DNA of 64,000 nt, taken from Streptomyces sp. Je 1-79. GTDB lineage: Bacteria; Actinomycetota; Actinomycetes; Streptomycetales; Streptomycetaceae. The notes below the pieces were generated by a model. That model was not told where the DNA came from and ran no database searches. It worked only from the letters and a program-made list of their open reading frames with translations. Made by a program: the position numbers and the translations under genes. Below are positions 17,244 to 25,711 of this stretch, in pieces; position 1 is the stretch's first letter; each line of letters opens with the position of its first letter. Location of the stretch: NCBI RefSeq assembly GCF_025195125.1, contig NZ_JAMGSL010000012.1, positions 124,001-188,000 of the forward strand. The letters are read 5' to 3'.

Positions 17244-18695
17244 TCAGCCGGGCCAGACCAGCGCCTGCGTCTCGCTGTACGCGTGGAGGGCGTAGGACCC
17301 CACGTCCCGCCCCACACCGCTCTTCTTGAACCCGCCGAACGGCGCCTCCATGTTCCGTCCGATGGTGTTCACCCCGACCCCGCCCGCCCTCAGCCGGGCC
17401 GCGATACGGAACGCGCGGGCCACGTCCCCCGACCACACGTAGTCGAGGAGCCCGTAGTCGCTGTCGTTCGCCAGCGCGATCCCCTCCTCCTCGTCGTCGA
17501 AGGGGACGACCACGACGACCGGGCCGAAGATCTCCTCCCGGACCACCCGCATGTCGTTCGTGCACTCCGCGAGCAGCGTCGGCGCCACGTAGAAGCCGCG
17601 CTCCATCGGCGGGCGCTCGCCGCCCGCGACGACCCGCGCGCCCTCCTTCCGCCCCAGCTCGACGTAGGCCTCCACCCGGTCGCGGTGGGCCGCCGAGATC
17701 ACCGGGCCGACCACCGTGCCCGGGGCCGTCGGGTCCCCGACCTTCATGAAGGCCAGATAGCCGGTGAGCCTCTCGATCAGCTGCTCGTAGATCCCGCGCT
17801 GGGCGAGCACCCGCGTCGGGGCCGTACAGATCTGTCCGCTGTAGAAGGAGAAGGTGGTGCCGATCCCCATCACCGCCGAGTCGAGGTCGGCGTCGTCGAG
17901 GACCAGGGCCGCGCCCTTCCCGCCCAGCTCCATCAGCTGCCGCTTCAGGGCCCGGCCGCAGACCTCGCCGATCCGCTGCCCGACGGCCGTGGAGCCGGTG
18001 AAGGAGACCATGTCGACCTCGGGCGCGTCGACGGCCGCCTCGCCGACGGCGGTGCTCCTGCCCGTGACGACGTTGACGACGCCCGCCGGGACCCCCGCCT
18101 CCTCCAGGGCCCGGGTCATCGCGAAGACCGAGAGCGGGTCCTGCGGGGCGGGCTTCACCACCACCGTGTTGCCCATGGCGAGCGCCGGGGCGATCTTGCC
18201 GGCCGGATTGGCCCAGGGGTTGTTGTACGAGGTGATGCAGGTGACCACCCCGACCGGGCGGCGTACCGCGACCGCGCCGAAGACCCCTGCCTTCCCCATC
18301 GGTCCGGCCTCGTTGATCTGCGGGGGCAGCGCCTGCTCGACCGGCTCCAGGGCGCCGCGCGCGTATCTCCGGAACCGGGAGGAGCCGACGGCGACCTGCA
18401 TGCCCCGCGCCGTCCCGGTGGTGGCGCCGGTCTCGGCCTGCGCGAGGACCGTGTGCGCGTCGGCGTCGCGGGCCATCAGCTCCGCTGCCCGGTCGAGGAT
18501 CGCGGCGCGCTCCTCCGGTTTCGTACGGGACCAGGTCGCGAACGCCTCCCGGGCGGCGGCCGCCGCCTCGTACACCTGGCCGCGGGAGGCCTCGGGCGCG
18601 AGTCCGACGACCTCCTCGGTGGCCGGGTTGACCACCTCGTAGTGCCCGCCCTCGGGCTCGACCCACTCCCCGCCGATGAAGAGTCGCTGCGTCAC
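17244..18695 (-). CDS. Aldehyde dehydrogenase family protein
   Basis: A 483-residue NAD(P)+-dependent aldehyde dehydrogenase. The catalytic Cys290 (GQICTAP) and general base Glu256 (MELGGKG) are present, as is the N-terminal SYNNPW loop. It starts at GTG 18695, overlapping the stop of the amidohydrolase gene by four bases (GTGA), so it is the last gene of an LLM-amidohydrolase-ALDH operon. It would oxidise an aldehyde intermediate to the acid, consistent with feeding a CoA ligase. Expression should depend on the CTGACGG boxes near 21730. Confidence 0.9.
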   Translation of the reverse strand: MTQRLFIGGEWVEPEGGHYEVVNPATEEVVGLAPEASRGQVYEAAAAAREAFATWSRTKPEERAAILDRAAELMARDADAHTVLAQAETGATTGTARGMQVAVGSSRFRRYARGALEPVEQALPPQINEAGPMGKAGVFGAVAVRRPVGVVTCITSYNNPWANPAGKIAPALAMGNTVVVKPAPQDPLSVFAMTRALEEAGVPAGVVNVVTGRSTAVGEAAVDAPEVDMVSFTGSTAVGQRIGEVCGRALKRQLMELGGKGAALVLDDADLDSAVMGIGTTFSFYSGQICTAPTRVLAQRGIYEQLIERLTGYLAFMKVGDPTAPGTVVGPVISAAHRDRVEAYVELGRKEGARVVAGGERPPMERGFYVAPTLLAECTNDMRVVREEIFGPVVVVVPFDDEEEGIALANDSDYGLLDYVWSGDVARAFRIAARLRAGGVGVNTIGRNMEAPFGGFKKSGVGRDVGSYALHAYSETQALVWPG

Positions 18696-20431
18696 CGTGT
18701 GGACACCGTCCTCGTGTCGCGGCCGGAGCGCAGCACCCTGCCGGGGATCGCGCCGGTCACCTCGTCGTCGCGGATGGTCTCCACGCCGTTGACGCGGACG
18801 GAGACGATGCCGATCGCCCGCGAGTCGAGCCGGGGGCTCTCCCCCGGCAGGTCGTGCACCAGGGTCGCCGGGCCGGCGTCGATCCGCTCGGGGTCGAAGA
18901 GGACCAGGTCGGCGTGGAAGCCCTCCGCGACCCGCCCGCGCTCGCGCAGTCCGAAGAGCCGGGCCGGGTCGTCGGTGAGCATCTTCACCGCCTGTTCCAG
19001 CGGGACCAGCCTGCGGCCGCGCAGACAGTCGCCGAGGAAGCGGGTGGTGTACGGGGCGCCGCACATGCGGTCCAGGTGCGCGCCGGCGTCGGAGCCGCCG
19101 AGCATCACGTCCTCGTGCTCCCAGGTCTCCCGGCGCAGCGCCCAGGAGGCCGGGTCGTTGTCGGTGGGCATGGGCCAGAGCACGGTCCGCAGGTCGTCGT
19201 TGGCGCAGATCTCGACGAGGCACTGGAAGGGGTCCTGGCCGCGTTCGGCGGCGATGTCGTTGACGACCCGCCCGGTGAGACCTTCGTTCTCCCGGCTGTA
19301 GGTGTCGCCGATGACGTAGCGGCCGAAGTGGGCGAGGCGGCGGAAGACACCGGCCTCCTTGGAGTCGGCGCGGCGCAGCATCTCGGCCCGGACGTCCGCG
19401 TCGCGCAGCTTCGCGATCCGCTCGGGGACGGGCAGGGCCAGGATCTCGCCCCATCCGGGGATGAGGTTGAGGGCGCAGAACGTACCGAGCGACATGTTCA
19501 TGGGGGTCAGGATCGGCATGGTGAGCGCGACGATCCGGCCGCCGGACTTGCGGGCCCGTTCGGAGGCGAGGAGCTGGCGCGGGACGCGTTCGGGGACGGT
19601 GGCGTCGATGGTGAGGACGTTCCAGTTCAGGGGCCGGCCGGCGGCCGCCGTCATGTCGACGAAGAGGTCGATCTCGTCGTCGGAGAACTGGTCGAGGCAG
19701 CCGGCGAGGATCGCTTCGAGCTGGGTGCCCTCGTGCTCGCCGACGGCCCTGGAGAGCGCGATCAGCTCGGCGGGCGTGGCGTGCCGGGAGGCGACGGGGG
19801 CGCCGTCGCCGTCGGAGTGGGTCGACGACTGGGTGGTGGACAGGCCCCAGGCGCCGGCGTCCATCGCCTCGTGGAGCAGCTCCGTCATCCGGTCGAGCTG
19901 CTCGGGCGTGGGCTGTCCGCCGACGGCCTCGGCGCCCATCACGTACCGGCGCAGGGCGCAGTGTCCGACCATGAAGCCCGCGTTGACGGCGATCCGCCCT
20001 TCGAGGGCGTCGAGGTATTCGCCGAAGGAGGACCAGCTCCAGTCGACGCCCTCCTCCAGGGCCTTGAGGGCCATGCCCTCGACCTTGGACATCATGCGGC
20101 GCGTGTAGTCGGCGTCCTCGGGCCGCCCGGGGTGGAGCGGCGCGAGCGTGAAGCCGCAGTTGCCGCCTGCGACGGTGGTGACGCCGTGGTTCATGGAAGG
20201 GGTGGCGAAGGGGTCCCAGAAGAGCTGGGCGTCGTAGTGGGTGTGGGGGTCGACGAAGCCGGGGACGAGGACGAGCCCCGTGGCGTCCTCGGTGGTACGG
20301 GCGTCCTCCTGGACGCCCCCGGGTTCCGCGACGACGACGATCCGCCCGTCGCGGAGGCCGACGTCGGCGGTACGGGCGGGGGCACCGGTGCCGTCGACGA
20401 CGGTGGCGCCCTTGATCAGGTGGTCGAGCAT
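18692..20431 (-). CDS. Amidohydrolase (D-aminoacylase/dihydroorotase-like)
   Basis: A 579-residue metal-dependent hydrolase. The N-terminal beta-sandwich is followed by GFVDPHTHYDAQLFWDP (metal-binding His-x-His, near residue 60), NCGFTLAP, MVGHCALR and GGSDAGAHLDRMCG (catalytic Asp) near residue 450. This layout matches N-acyl-D-amino-acid deacylase type amidohydrolases. ATG 20431 follows GAAGGGAA. The family hydrolyses C-N or C-O ring or amide bonds. Coupled to the ALDH gene by GTGA and 143 bases downstream of the LLM gene, it is probably co-transcribed with both. Confidence 0.87.
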   Translation of the reverse strand: MLDHLIKGATVVDGTGAPARTADVGLRDGRIVVVAEPGGVQEDARTTEDATGLVLVPGFVDPHTHYDAQLFWDPFATPSMNHGVTTVAGGNCGFTLAPLHPGRPEDADYTRRMMSKVEGMALKALEEGVDWSWSSFGEYLDALEGRIAVNAGFMVGHCALRRYVMGAEAVGGQPTPEQLDRMTELLHEAMDAGAWGLSTTQSSTHSDGDGAPVASRHATPAELIALSRAVGEHEGTQLEAILAGCLDQFSDDEIDLFVDMTAAAGRPLNWNVLTIDATVPERVPRQLLASERARKSGGRIVALTMPILTPMNMSLGTFCALNLIPGWGEILALPVPERIAKLRDADVRAEMLRRADSKEAGVFRRLAHFGRYVIGDTYSRENEGLTGRVVNDIAAERGQDPFQCLVEICANDDLRTVLWPMPTDNDPASWALRRETWEHEDVMLGGSDAGAHLDRMCGAPYTTRFLGDCLRGRRLVPLEQAVKMLTDDPARLFGLRERGRVAEGFHADLVLFDPERIDAGPATLVHDLPGESPRLDSRAIGIVSVRVNGVETIRDDEVTGAIPGRVLRSGRDTRTVSTR

Positions 20432-20574
20432 GACGTTCCCTTCAGCACGGTCCTCGGCACATGGACGGGCCCCGGCCCGGGACGGGGCAGCCGGCCGCGG
20501 CTGCCGCGCCCCCGACCGGGGCCGGTGCGGGGCGGTGGTCCGGGAAGACACCGCCCCGGTACGGGGGCCTGCCC

Positions 20575-21699
20575 CTACTCCCCCGCGGCCTGGCGGAAGC
20601 GGGTGGTGCGGTGGACGGGATCCGTGTCGATCTTGGGGATCACGTGCTCACCGATCAGCTTGATCGAGTTCATCGTGTCCTCGTACGAGATCCCGATCGG
20701 CAGCCCGAAGGAGAGCTGGTCCGCGCCCGCCTGGTCCCAGCGCTTGCACTGGCGCAGCACCTCCTCCGGGTCGCCGCAGATCATCAGCTCCTCCGCGATG
20801 AGGAGTTCGATGATCTCCGCGCTGTACTCGGGGAGGAGCTCCGGCCACTCCGGGATGCCCTCGGGGCGCGGGAAGGTGTCGTGGTAGCGGAAGAGCAGCG
20901 ACTGCAGGTAGTTGAGCCCGCCGCCCACCGCGATCTCGACGGCCTTCTCGTGCGTCTCGGCGCAGATCGCGGTGGAGGTGACCATGACGTTGTCGTTGAC
21001 GAAGTCGCCGACCGCCTTGGCCTCCTTGATGGCCTCCTTGTAGGACTCGACGACCCACTCCATGTCGGAGACCTTCTGCACGCTGAAGCCGAGGACGCCG
21101 AGCCCCTTCTTCCCCGCCATCGCGTACGAGGACGGCGAGCCGGCGGCGTACCACATGGCCGGGTGGGACTTCCCGTACGGCTTGGGCAGGACCTTGCGCG
21201 GCGGCAGGGACCAGTGCTTGCCCTGGAAGCCGGCGTACTCGTCCTGGAGCCACATCTTGGGGAACTCGGCGATGGTCTCCTCCCAGATCTCCTTCGTGAA
21301 GTTCATGTCGGTGATGCCCGGCATGAACCCGAGGATCTCGTGGGAGCCCGCCCCGCGCCCCGAGCCGAACTCGAAGCGGCCCTGGGAGAGATGGTCGAGC
21401 ATGGCGACCTTCTCGGCGACCTTGACCGGGTGGTTCACCGGCGCGAGGGGGTTGAAGATGCCGGAGCCGAGGTGGATCCGCTCGGTGGCGTGGGCGAGGT
21501 AGCCGAGGTAGACGTCGTTGGCCGAGAGGTGCGAGTACTCCTCCAGGAAGTGGTGCTCGGAGGCCCAGGCGTACTTGAACCCGGACTTGTCCGCCTGGAT
21601 GACGTACTCGGTCTCCTCCATCAGTGCCTTGTGCTCGGCCTCGGGATCGGTCTCGGCGCGCTTGCCGACGTATCCCTGTACGAAGATCCCGAATTCCAA
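20575..21699 (-). CDS. LLM class flavin-dependent oxidoreductase
   Basis: A 374-residue luciferase-like monooxygenase beginning EFGIFVQGYVGK, with WASEHHFLEEYS, GSGIFNPLAPVNHP and FEFGSGRGAGSHE, all standard TIM-barrel motifs of the two-component FMN or F420 subgroup. The start is a TTG at 21699 in a weak ribosome context. Two CTGACGG-type boxes lie 25-100 bp upstream. It probably hydroxylates or opens a ring of the regulon substrate before the amidohydrolase and aldehyde dehydrogenase steps. Confidence 0.88.
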   Translation of the reverse strand: MEFGIFVQGYVGKRAETDPEAEHKALMEETEYVIQADKSGFKYAWASEHHFLEEYSHLSANDVYLGYLAHATERIHLGSGIFNPLAPVNHPVKVAEKVAMLDHLSQGRFEFGSGRGAGSHEILGFMPGITDMNFTKEIWEETIAEFPKMWLQDEYAGFQGKHWSLPPRKVLPKPYGKSHPAMWYAAGSPSSYAMAGKKGLGVLGFSVQKVSDMEWVVESYKEAIKEAKAVGDFVNDNVMVTSTAICAETHEKAVEIAVGGGLNYLQSLLFRYHDTFPRPEGIPEWPELLPEYSAEIIELLIAEELMICGDPEEVLRQCKRWDQAGADQLSFGLPIGISYEDTMNSIKLIGEHVIPKIDTDPVHRTTRFRQAAGE

Positions 21700-21722
21700 G
21701 GGGGTTCACCGTCCTCGTTGTT

Positions 21723-21739
21723 TCTGACGTACCGTCAGA
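21723..21739. promoter_or_regulatory. CTGACGG-type palindrome, box 2
   Basis: TCTGACGTACCGTCAGA has perfect seven-base arms around TAC. It lies 24 bases before the TTG start of the LLM gene at 21699, where a bound repressor would block initiation. Confidence 0.7.
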
Positions 21740-21786
21740 TTCTCGATGTGCCCGACTCTCGCACCGCGGGGCAGGTGCGTCAATAC

Positions 21787-21801
21787 CTGATGGAGCGTCA
21801 G
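21787..21801. promoter_or_regulatory. Degenerate CTGACGG-type palindrome, box 3
   Basis: CTGATGGAGCGTCAG differs from perfect symmetry at one arm position. It sits 48 bases upstream of box 2 in the 108-base gap between the SDR stop at 21808 and the LLM start at 21699, as a possible second operator. Confidence 0.45.
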
Positions 21802-21807
21802 GAACGG

Positions 21808-22569
21808 TCAGAACAGCTTGACGCCCGCCAGCCAGCCTCCGTCGATGACGAACGGCTGCCCGGTGATGTACGAGGAGTCGTCGGCGGTCAGGAAGAGCGC
21901 GAGCGCCGCTACCTCCTCGGGCCTCCCGATCCGTCCCATCGGCACGAGCTGCCGGTACAGCCCGGCCGTCGCCTCCGGGTCGACCCCCTCCGGGTTGCTC
22001 ATCGGGGTGTCGATCGCTCCCGGGCAGACCGCGTTGACCCGGATCCCCCTGGCCGCGAGCTCCACGGCCGCGACCCGGGTCAGCCCGAGCACGGCGTGCT
22101 TGGTCGCGGCGTAGGCGCCGACGCCCGCCATGCCCGTCAGACCCGTGTACGAGGCGGTGTTGACGATCGTGCCCCCGCCGGCCGCCTCGATCTCGGGCGC
22201 GACGGTACGGATCCCCAGGAAGCAGCCGACCTGGTTGACCGAGACGATCGCCTGGAACTCCTCCAGGGGCGTGGAGACCAGCTCGTTGAAGCGCAGGATC
22301 CCCGCGTTGTTCACCAGGCCGTCGATCCGCCCGAAACGCTCCTTGGCGACGGCGACCGCCGCCGCCCAGTCTTCCTCCTGCGTGACGTCGAGGTGGACGT
22401 AGACCGCCCGGTCCTCGCCCAGCTCCTTCGCCAGCGCCTCACCGGGGGCGTCCAGCACGTCGGCGAGAACGACCCGGGCCCCCTCGGCGGCGAAGAGCCG
22501 CGCCTCCTGCTCGCCCTGTCCGCGCGCCGCGCCCGTGACGACGACGACCCGCCCGTCCAGCTTGCCCAT
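21808..22569 (-). CDS. SDR family oxidoreductase
   Basis: A 253-residue classical SDR with TGAARGQG at 12-19, NNAG at 87-90, Ser140, Tyr153 and Lys157 (YAATK), and a C-terminal TGQPFVIDGGW. The sequence pattern is close to hydroxysteroid-dehydrogenase/glucose-dehydrogenase-like SDRs. It begins 13 bases after the stop of the LLM gene at 22583, so both form one operon controlled by the box at 23518. It likely oxidises a secondary alcohol of the regulon substrate. Confidence 0.9.
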   Translation of the reverse strand: MGKLDGRVVVVTGAARGQGEQEARLFAAEGARVVLADVLDAPGEALAKELGEDRAVYVHLDVTQEEDWAAAVAVAKERFGRIDGLVNNAGILRFNELVSTPLEEFQAIVSVNQVGCFLGIRTVAPEIEAAGGGTIVNTASYTGLTGMAGVGAYAATKHAVLGLTRVAAVELAARGIRVNAVCPGAIDTPMSNPEGVDPEATAGLYRQLVPMGRIGRPEEVAALALFLTADDSSYITGQPFVIDGGWLAGVKLF

Positions 22570-22582
22570 GTCCGTCCACTCC

Positions 22583-23503
22583 TCAGCTCAGGTGGGGGGC
22601 GACCTCGGCGGCGAACGCCGCCATCTGATCGGTGAGTTCGGTACGGCTCCGGGAGCGGAACCGGACCTGTATCTGGTGCACGCCCATCCCGCCGTAGGCG
22701 TTCAGCGACTCGGCGAGGGCCTCCGGCTTGCCCGCCAGCGTGCGCCGGCCGACCTCCCAGCCGGGCTCACCGACGTACAGCGCCTCGGTGATCGCCCCGA
22801 CGGTGATCGGGTCCGCGATCCCGGCCTCGGCCCGCAGCCGCGTGAGCCGGGCGATCTGCGCGGCCAGCTTCTCCCTGGGGTCGCCCTGCGGCAGCCAGCC
22901 GTCCCCCTTGAGCGCGGCCCGGCGCACGGCGGCAGGCGAGGAGCCGCCGACCCAGACCGGCACCCGCTCCTGGGCGGGCCGTGGCAGCTGCCCGAGGTCC
23001 TTGAAGGCGAAGCGTTCACCCGCGTGCTCCGGGTACTCCTCCGGTCCGAGGGCCGCCCGGAGCGCGTCGACGGTCTCGTCGAGGACGCCCCCGCGCCCGT
23101 CGAAGTCGGCCCCGACGGCCTCGAACTCCTCCCGGACGTGGCCCGCCCCGACCCCGAGGACCAGGCGGCCGCCGGAGAGGTGGTCGAGGGTCGCGTACGC
23201 CTTGGCGGTGACCAGCGGGTGGCGCAGGCCGACGACGGCGACGTGCGAGAGCAGCCGTACGCGCTCGGTGGCGGCGGCCAGGAAGGAGAGCGTGGCGACC
23301 GGGTCGTACCAGACGGTGCTCATGGGGCCGGCGAGCCGGCGCGGGATGGCGACGTGATCGCAGCTCGCGATGTAGTCGAAGCCGGTGCGGTCGGCGACGC
23401 GGGCGATCTCCACCAGTTCGGCGGGGCCGGCGGCGGCCTCCCAGGGCTCGGCGTAGAGGGTGCTCTGCGACTGGACCGGGAGCTGCATCCCGTAGACCAC
23501 CAT
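22583..23503 (-). CDS. LLM class F420-dependent oxidoreductase
   Basis: A 306-residue luciferase-like protein that starts MVVYGMQLPVQSQ. It shows IASCDHVAIPR near residue 50, LSHVAVVGLRHP near 85 and LDHLSGGRLVLGVGAGHVREEFEAVG near 105. The GVGAGHVREEF loop is that of the F420-binding subgroup. ATG 23503 follows AAGGGG. A perfect CTGACGG box lies 15-29 bases upstream, and the SDR gene follows after 13 bases. Confidence 0.88.
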   Translation of the reverse strand: MVVYGMQLPVQSQSTLYAEPWEAAAGPAELVEIARVADRTGFDYIASCDHVAIPRRLAGPMSTVWYDPVATLSFLAAATERVRLLSHVAVVGLRHPLVTAKAYATLDHLSGGRLVLGVGAGHVREEFEAVGADFDGRGGVLDETVDALRAALGPEEYPEHAGERFAFKDLGQLPRPAQERVPVWVGGSSPAAVRRAALKGDGWLPQGDPREKLAAQIARLTRLRAEAGIADPITVGAITEALYVGEPGWEVGRRTLAGKPEALAESLNAYGGMGVHQIQVRFRSRSRTELTDQMAAFAAEVAPHLS

Positions 23504-23517
23504 GGTGGACCCCTTAA

Positions 23518-23532
23518 CTGACGGACCGTCAG
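23518..23532. promoter_or_regulatory. CTGACGG palindrome, box 4
   Basis: CTGACGGACCGTCAG, perfect seven-base arms around a single A. It lies 15 bases before the start of the LLM gene at 23503 and is placed to block its transcription or translation start. Confidence 0.75.
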
Positions 23533-23620
23533 AGACTGAAGGGACCCATAGTCGGGGCACACCCGCCATCAGACAAGGGCTGCGCCGGAACAAGGGGCGG
23601 GCACGGAGTCGCGGATCTTG

Positions 23621-23658
23621 ATGTTGGTGACGTATGATTCTTTGTACATGGCCAACAT
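23621..23658. promoter_or_regulatory. Candidate VapBC autoregulatory operator
   Basis: Inverted repeat ATGTTGG (23621-23627) and CCAACAT (23652-23658) flanks an AT-richer segment with TATGAT and GTAC elements. It ends 15 bases before the vapB-like start, the position expected of a VapBC operator. Confidence 0.4.
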
Positions 23659-23673
23659 TGCGGGAGGTGCGGC

Positions 23674-23895
23674 ATGGCCGTCACGCAGATCGACCTAGAC
23701 GATGACGCGCTGCAACGAGTGATGGCGCTGTCCGAGGCCAGGACCAAGAAGGAGGCCGTCAACCTCGCCCTCCGGTTCTACGCCGACCGCCGGGAGCGTG
23801 CGGCACGAATCGGCCGCCACTTCGAGCGCGCACGCAAGTGGGGCGCGGTCGAGGACGCCGAGCGGCTGCACCAGGCCGAGAAGGGCAGTCGTTGA
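23674..23895 (+). CDS. VapB-family antitoxin
   Basis: A 73-residue protein. Residues 1-40 (TQIDLDDDALQRVMAL, TKKEAVNLALRFYADRRER) are the ribbon-helix-helix DNA-binding arm of VapB antitoxins. The rest is a charged toxin-binding tail. GGGAGGTG lies just before the ATG. Its TGA overlaps the toxin start (TTGA), indicating translational coupling. It neutralises the PIN toxin and represses the operon. Confidence 0.87.
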   Translation: MAVTQIDLDDDALQRVMALSEARTKKEAVNLALRFYADRRERAARIGRHFERARKWGAVEDAERLHQAEKGSR

Positions 23896-24302
23896 TCTAC
23901 CTGCTCGACACCTCCGGCCTCGTCCGGCTGCTCGGCGACCCCACGCTCCAGTCGGCCTGGTGGGACGCCGTCGACGCCGAGGCGATCGCATCCTGCTATC
24001 CGCAGCGCACCGAGTTCCTGCACAGCGCTCGAAACGCTCGGGAGTACGACGAGATCACGGAGATGTTCACCGACCTCTACCCCGACGTGGCGGTACCCAA
24101 GAACGCGGGACGCTGGATCGGCTCCGTACAGCATCGGATGGCGAGGGCCGGGGAGCACAGGAGCGCCTCGGCCATCGACCTGCTCATCGCCGCCACGGCG
24201 GCCCATCACGGACTGACCGTCCTCCACGACGACGCCGACTACCGCACGGTTGCCCGGCACACGGCCGATCTCAGCGAGCACAACGTCAACGACGTCCCAT
24301 AG
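23892..24302 (+). CDS. VapC-family PIN ribonuclease toxin
   Basis: A 136-residue PIN domain with Asp6 (IYLLDTSGL), Glu41 (QRTEFL), Asp96 (SAIDLLIAA) and Asp114/Asp116 (LHDDADY), the complete acidic cluster of VapC. The start is taken as TTG 23892 because it overlaps the antitoxin stop by four bases and places the family motif IYLLDTS at the N terminus. VapC toxins cleave tRNA or rRNA loops. It converges on the amidohydrolase gene at 24339. Confidence 0.87.
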   Translation: MIYLLDTSGLVRLLGDPTLQSAWWDAVDAEAIASCYPQRTEFLHSARNAREYDEITEMFTDLYPDVAVPKNAGRWIGSVQHRMARAGEHRSASAIDLLIAATAAHHGLTVLHDDADYRTVARHTADLSEHNVNDVP

Positions 24303-24338
24303 GGACCGTGAGAGACCGCCGCTCCGGGAGCAGCCTCC

Positions 24339-25556
24339 CTACGGCACCCAGAGCCCGTCCGGCGTCAGCCCGAGCAGCTCGATCGCGTTGCCGCGCACGA
24401 TCCGCTCGACGACGTCCGGCGCCAGATGGCCCATCTGCGCCTCACCGACCTCCCGCGACTTGGGCCAGGTGGAGTCGGAGTGGGGGTAGTCGGTCTCGTA
24501 CAGGACGTTGCCGACGCCGATCGCGTCGAGGTTCTTCAGACCGAAGGCGTCGTCGAAGAAGCAGCCGTGGACGTGCTCGGCGAAGAGCTCCGACGGAGGG
24601 CGCAGCACCTTGTCGGCGACGCCGCCCCAGCCGCGGTTCTCCTCCCAGACCACGTCGGCGCGCTCCAGGATGTACGGGATCCAGCCGATCTGTCCTTCCG
24701 CGTACATGATCTTCAGGCGGGGGAAGCGCTCGAACTTGCCGCTCATCAGCCAGTCCACCATCGAGAAGCAGCAGTTGGCGAAGGTGATGGTGGAGCCGAC
24801 GGCGGGCGGGGCGTCGGCGGAGGTGGACGGCATCCGGCTGGAGGAGCCGATGTGCATGGCGACGACGGTGCCCGTCTCGTCGCAGGCACGCAGGAACGGG
24901 TCCCAGTAGTCGGTGTGGATCGACGGCAGCCCGAGGTGCGGCGGGATCTCGGAGAAGGCGACGGCACGGACCCCGCGGGCGGCGTTGCGCCGCACCTCCT
25001 CGGCGGCGAGCTCGGCGTCCCACAGGGGTATGAGGGTGAGCGGGATCAGCCGGCCCCGTGCCTCCGGGCCGCACCACTCCTCCACCATCCAGTCGTTGTA
25101 CGCGCGGACGCCGAGGAGGCCGAGCTCGCGGTCGCCCGCCTCGGTGAAGGTCTGCCCGCAGAAGCGCGGGAAGGTGGGGAAGCAGAGCGCGGACTGGACG
25201 TGGTTGACGTCCATGTCGGCCAGCCGGTCGGGCACGCTGTACGAGCCGGGGCGCATCTGCTCGTAGGTGATGACCTCCAGCCTGATCTCGTCCCGGTCGT
25301 AGCCGACGGCGGTGTCGAGCCGGGTGAGCGGCCGGTGCAGGTCCTCGTACACCCACCAGTCGCCGATCGGCCCGTCGTCGCCCTTGGCGCCCATGACGGG
25401 CGCGAACTTCCCCCCGAGGAAGGTCATTTCCTTCAGGGGCGCCCGGACGATCCGCGGTCCGGTGTCGCGGTACCTGGACGGGAGCCGGTCCCGCCAGACG
25501 TGAGGCGGCTCCACGGTGTGGTCGTCCACCGAGATGATCTTCGGAAAGGTCTCCAT
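24339..25556 (-). CDS. Amidohydrolase family protein (ACMSD-like, TIM barrel)
   Basis: A 405-residue amidohydrolase-2 type protein: IISVDDHTVEPPHVW at residues 8-22 (metal-binding region), FPTFPRFCGQ, MHIGSSS near 245, and ETDYPHSDSTWP near 360 carrying the catalytic Asp. Relatives include ACMSD-type decarboxylases and ring hydrolases common in steroid and aromatic catabolic clusters. The start is ATG 25556; no strong ribosome site is visible. A perfect CTGACGG box lies 22-36 bases upstream, so it belongs to the same putative regulon. Confidence 0.87.
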   Translation of the reverse strand: METFPKIISVDDHTVEPPHVWRDRLPSRYRDTGPRIVRAPLKEMTFLGGKFAPVMGAKGDDGPIGDWWVYEDLHRPLTRLDTAVGYDRDEIRLEVITYEQMRPGSYSVPDRLADMDVNHVQSALCFPTFPRFCGQTFTEAGDRELGLLGVRAYNDWMVEEWCGPEARGRLIPLTLIPLWDAELAAEEVRRNAARGVRAVAFSEIPPHLGLPSIHTDYWDPFLRACDETGTVVAMHIGSSSRMPSTSADAPPAVGSTITFANCCFSMVDWLMSGKFERFPRLKIMYAEGQIGWIPYILERADVVWEENRGWGGVADKVLRPPSELFAEHVHGCFFDDAFGLKNLDAIGVGNVLYETDYPHSDSTWPKSREVGEAQMGHLAPDVVERIVRGNAIELLGLTPDGLWVP

Positions 25557-25577
25557 GCGTTTCACGGTAGCGTTGAT

Positions 25578-25592
25578 CTGACGGTCCGTCAG
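25578..25592. promoter_or_regulatory. CTGACGG palindrome, box 5
   Basis: CTGACGGTCCGTCAG, perfect seven-base arms around one T, 22 bases before the amidohydrolase start at 25556. It lies between this gene and the divergent afsR gene (start 25712), so it could also influence afsR expression. Confidence 0.75.
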
Positions 25593-25711
25593 CTCCTTGG
25601 TCGGCCGAATCATGTGGCAGGACTTGTGCAGACAGTCACCCGATGCTGACGCGCCCCCTCCGGACAAGGCAGACTGTCTTGGGCGAAACCAGCGGTACGG
25701 CAGGGGGAGCT

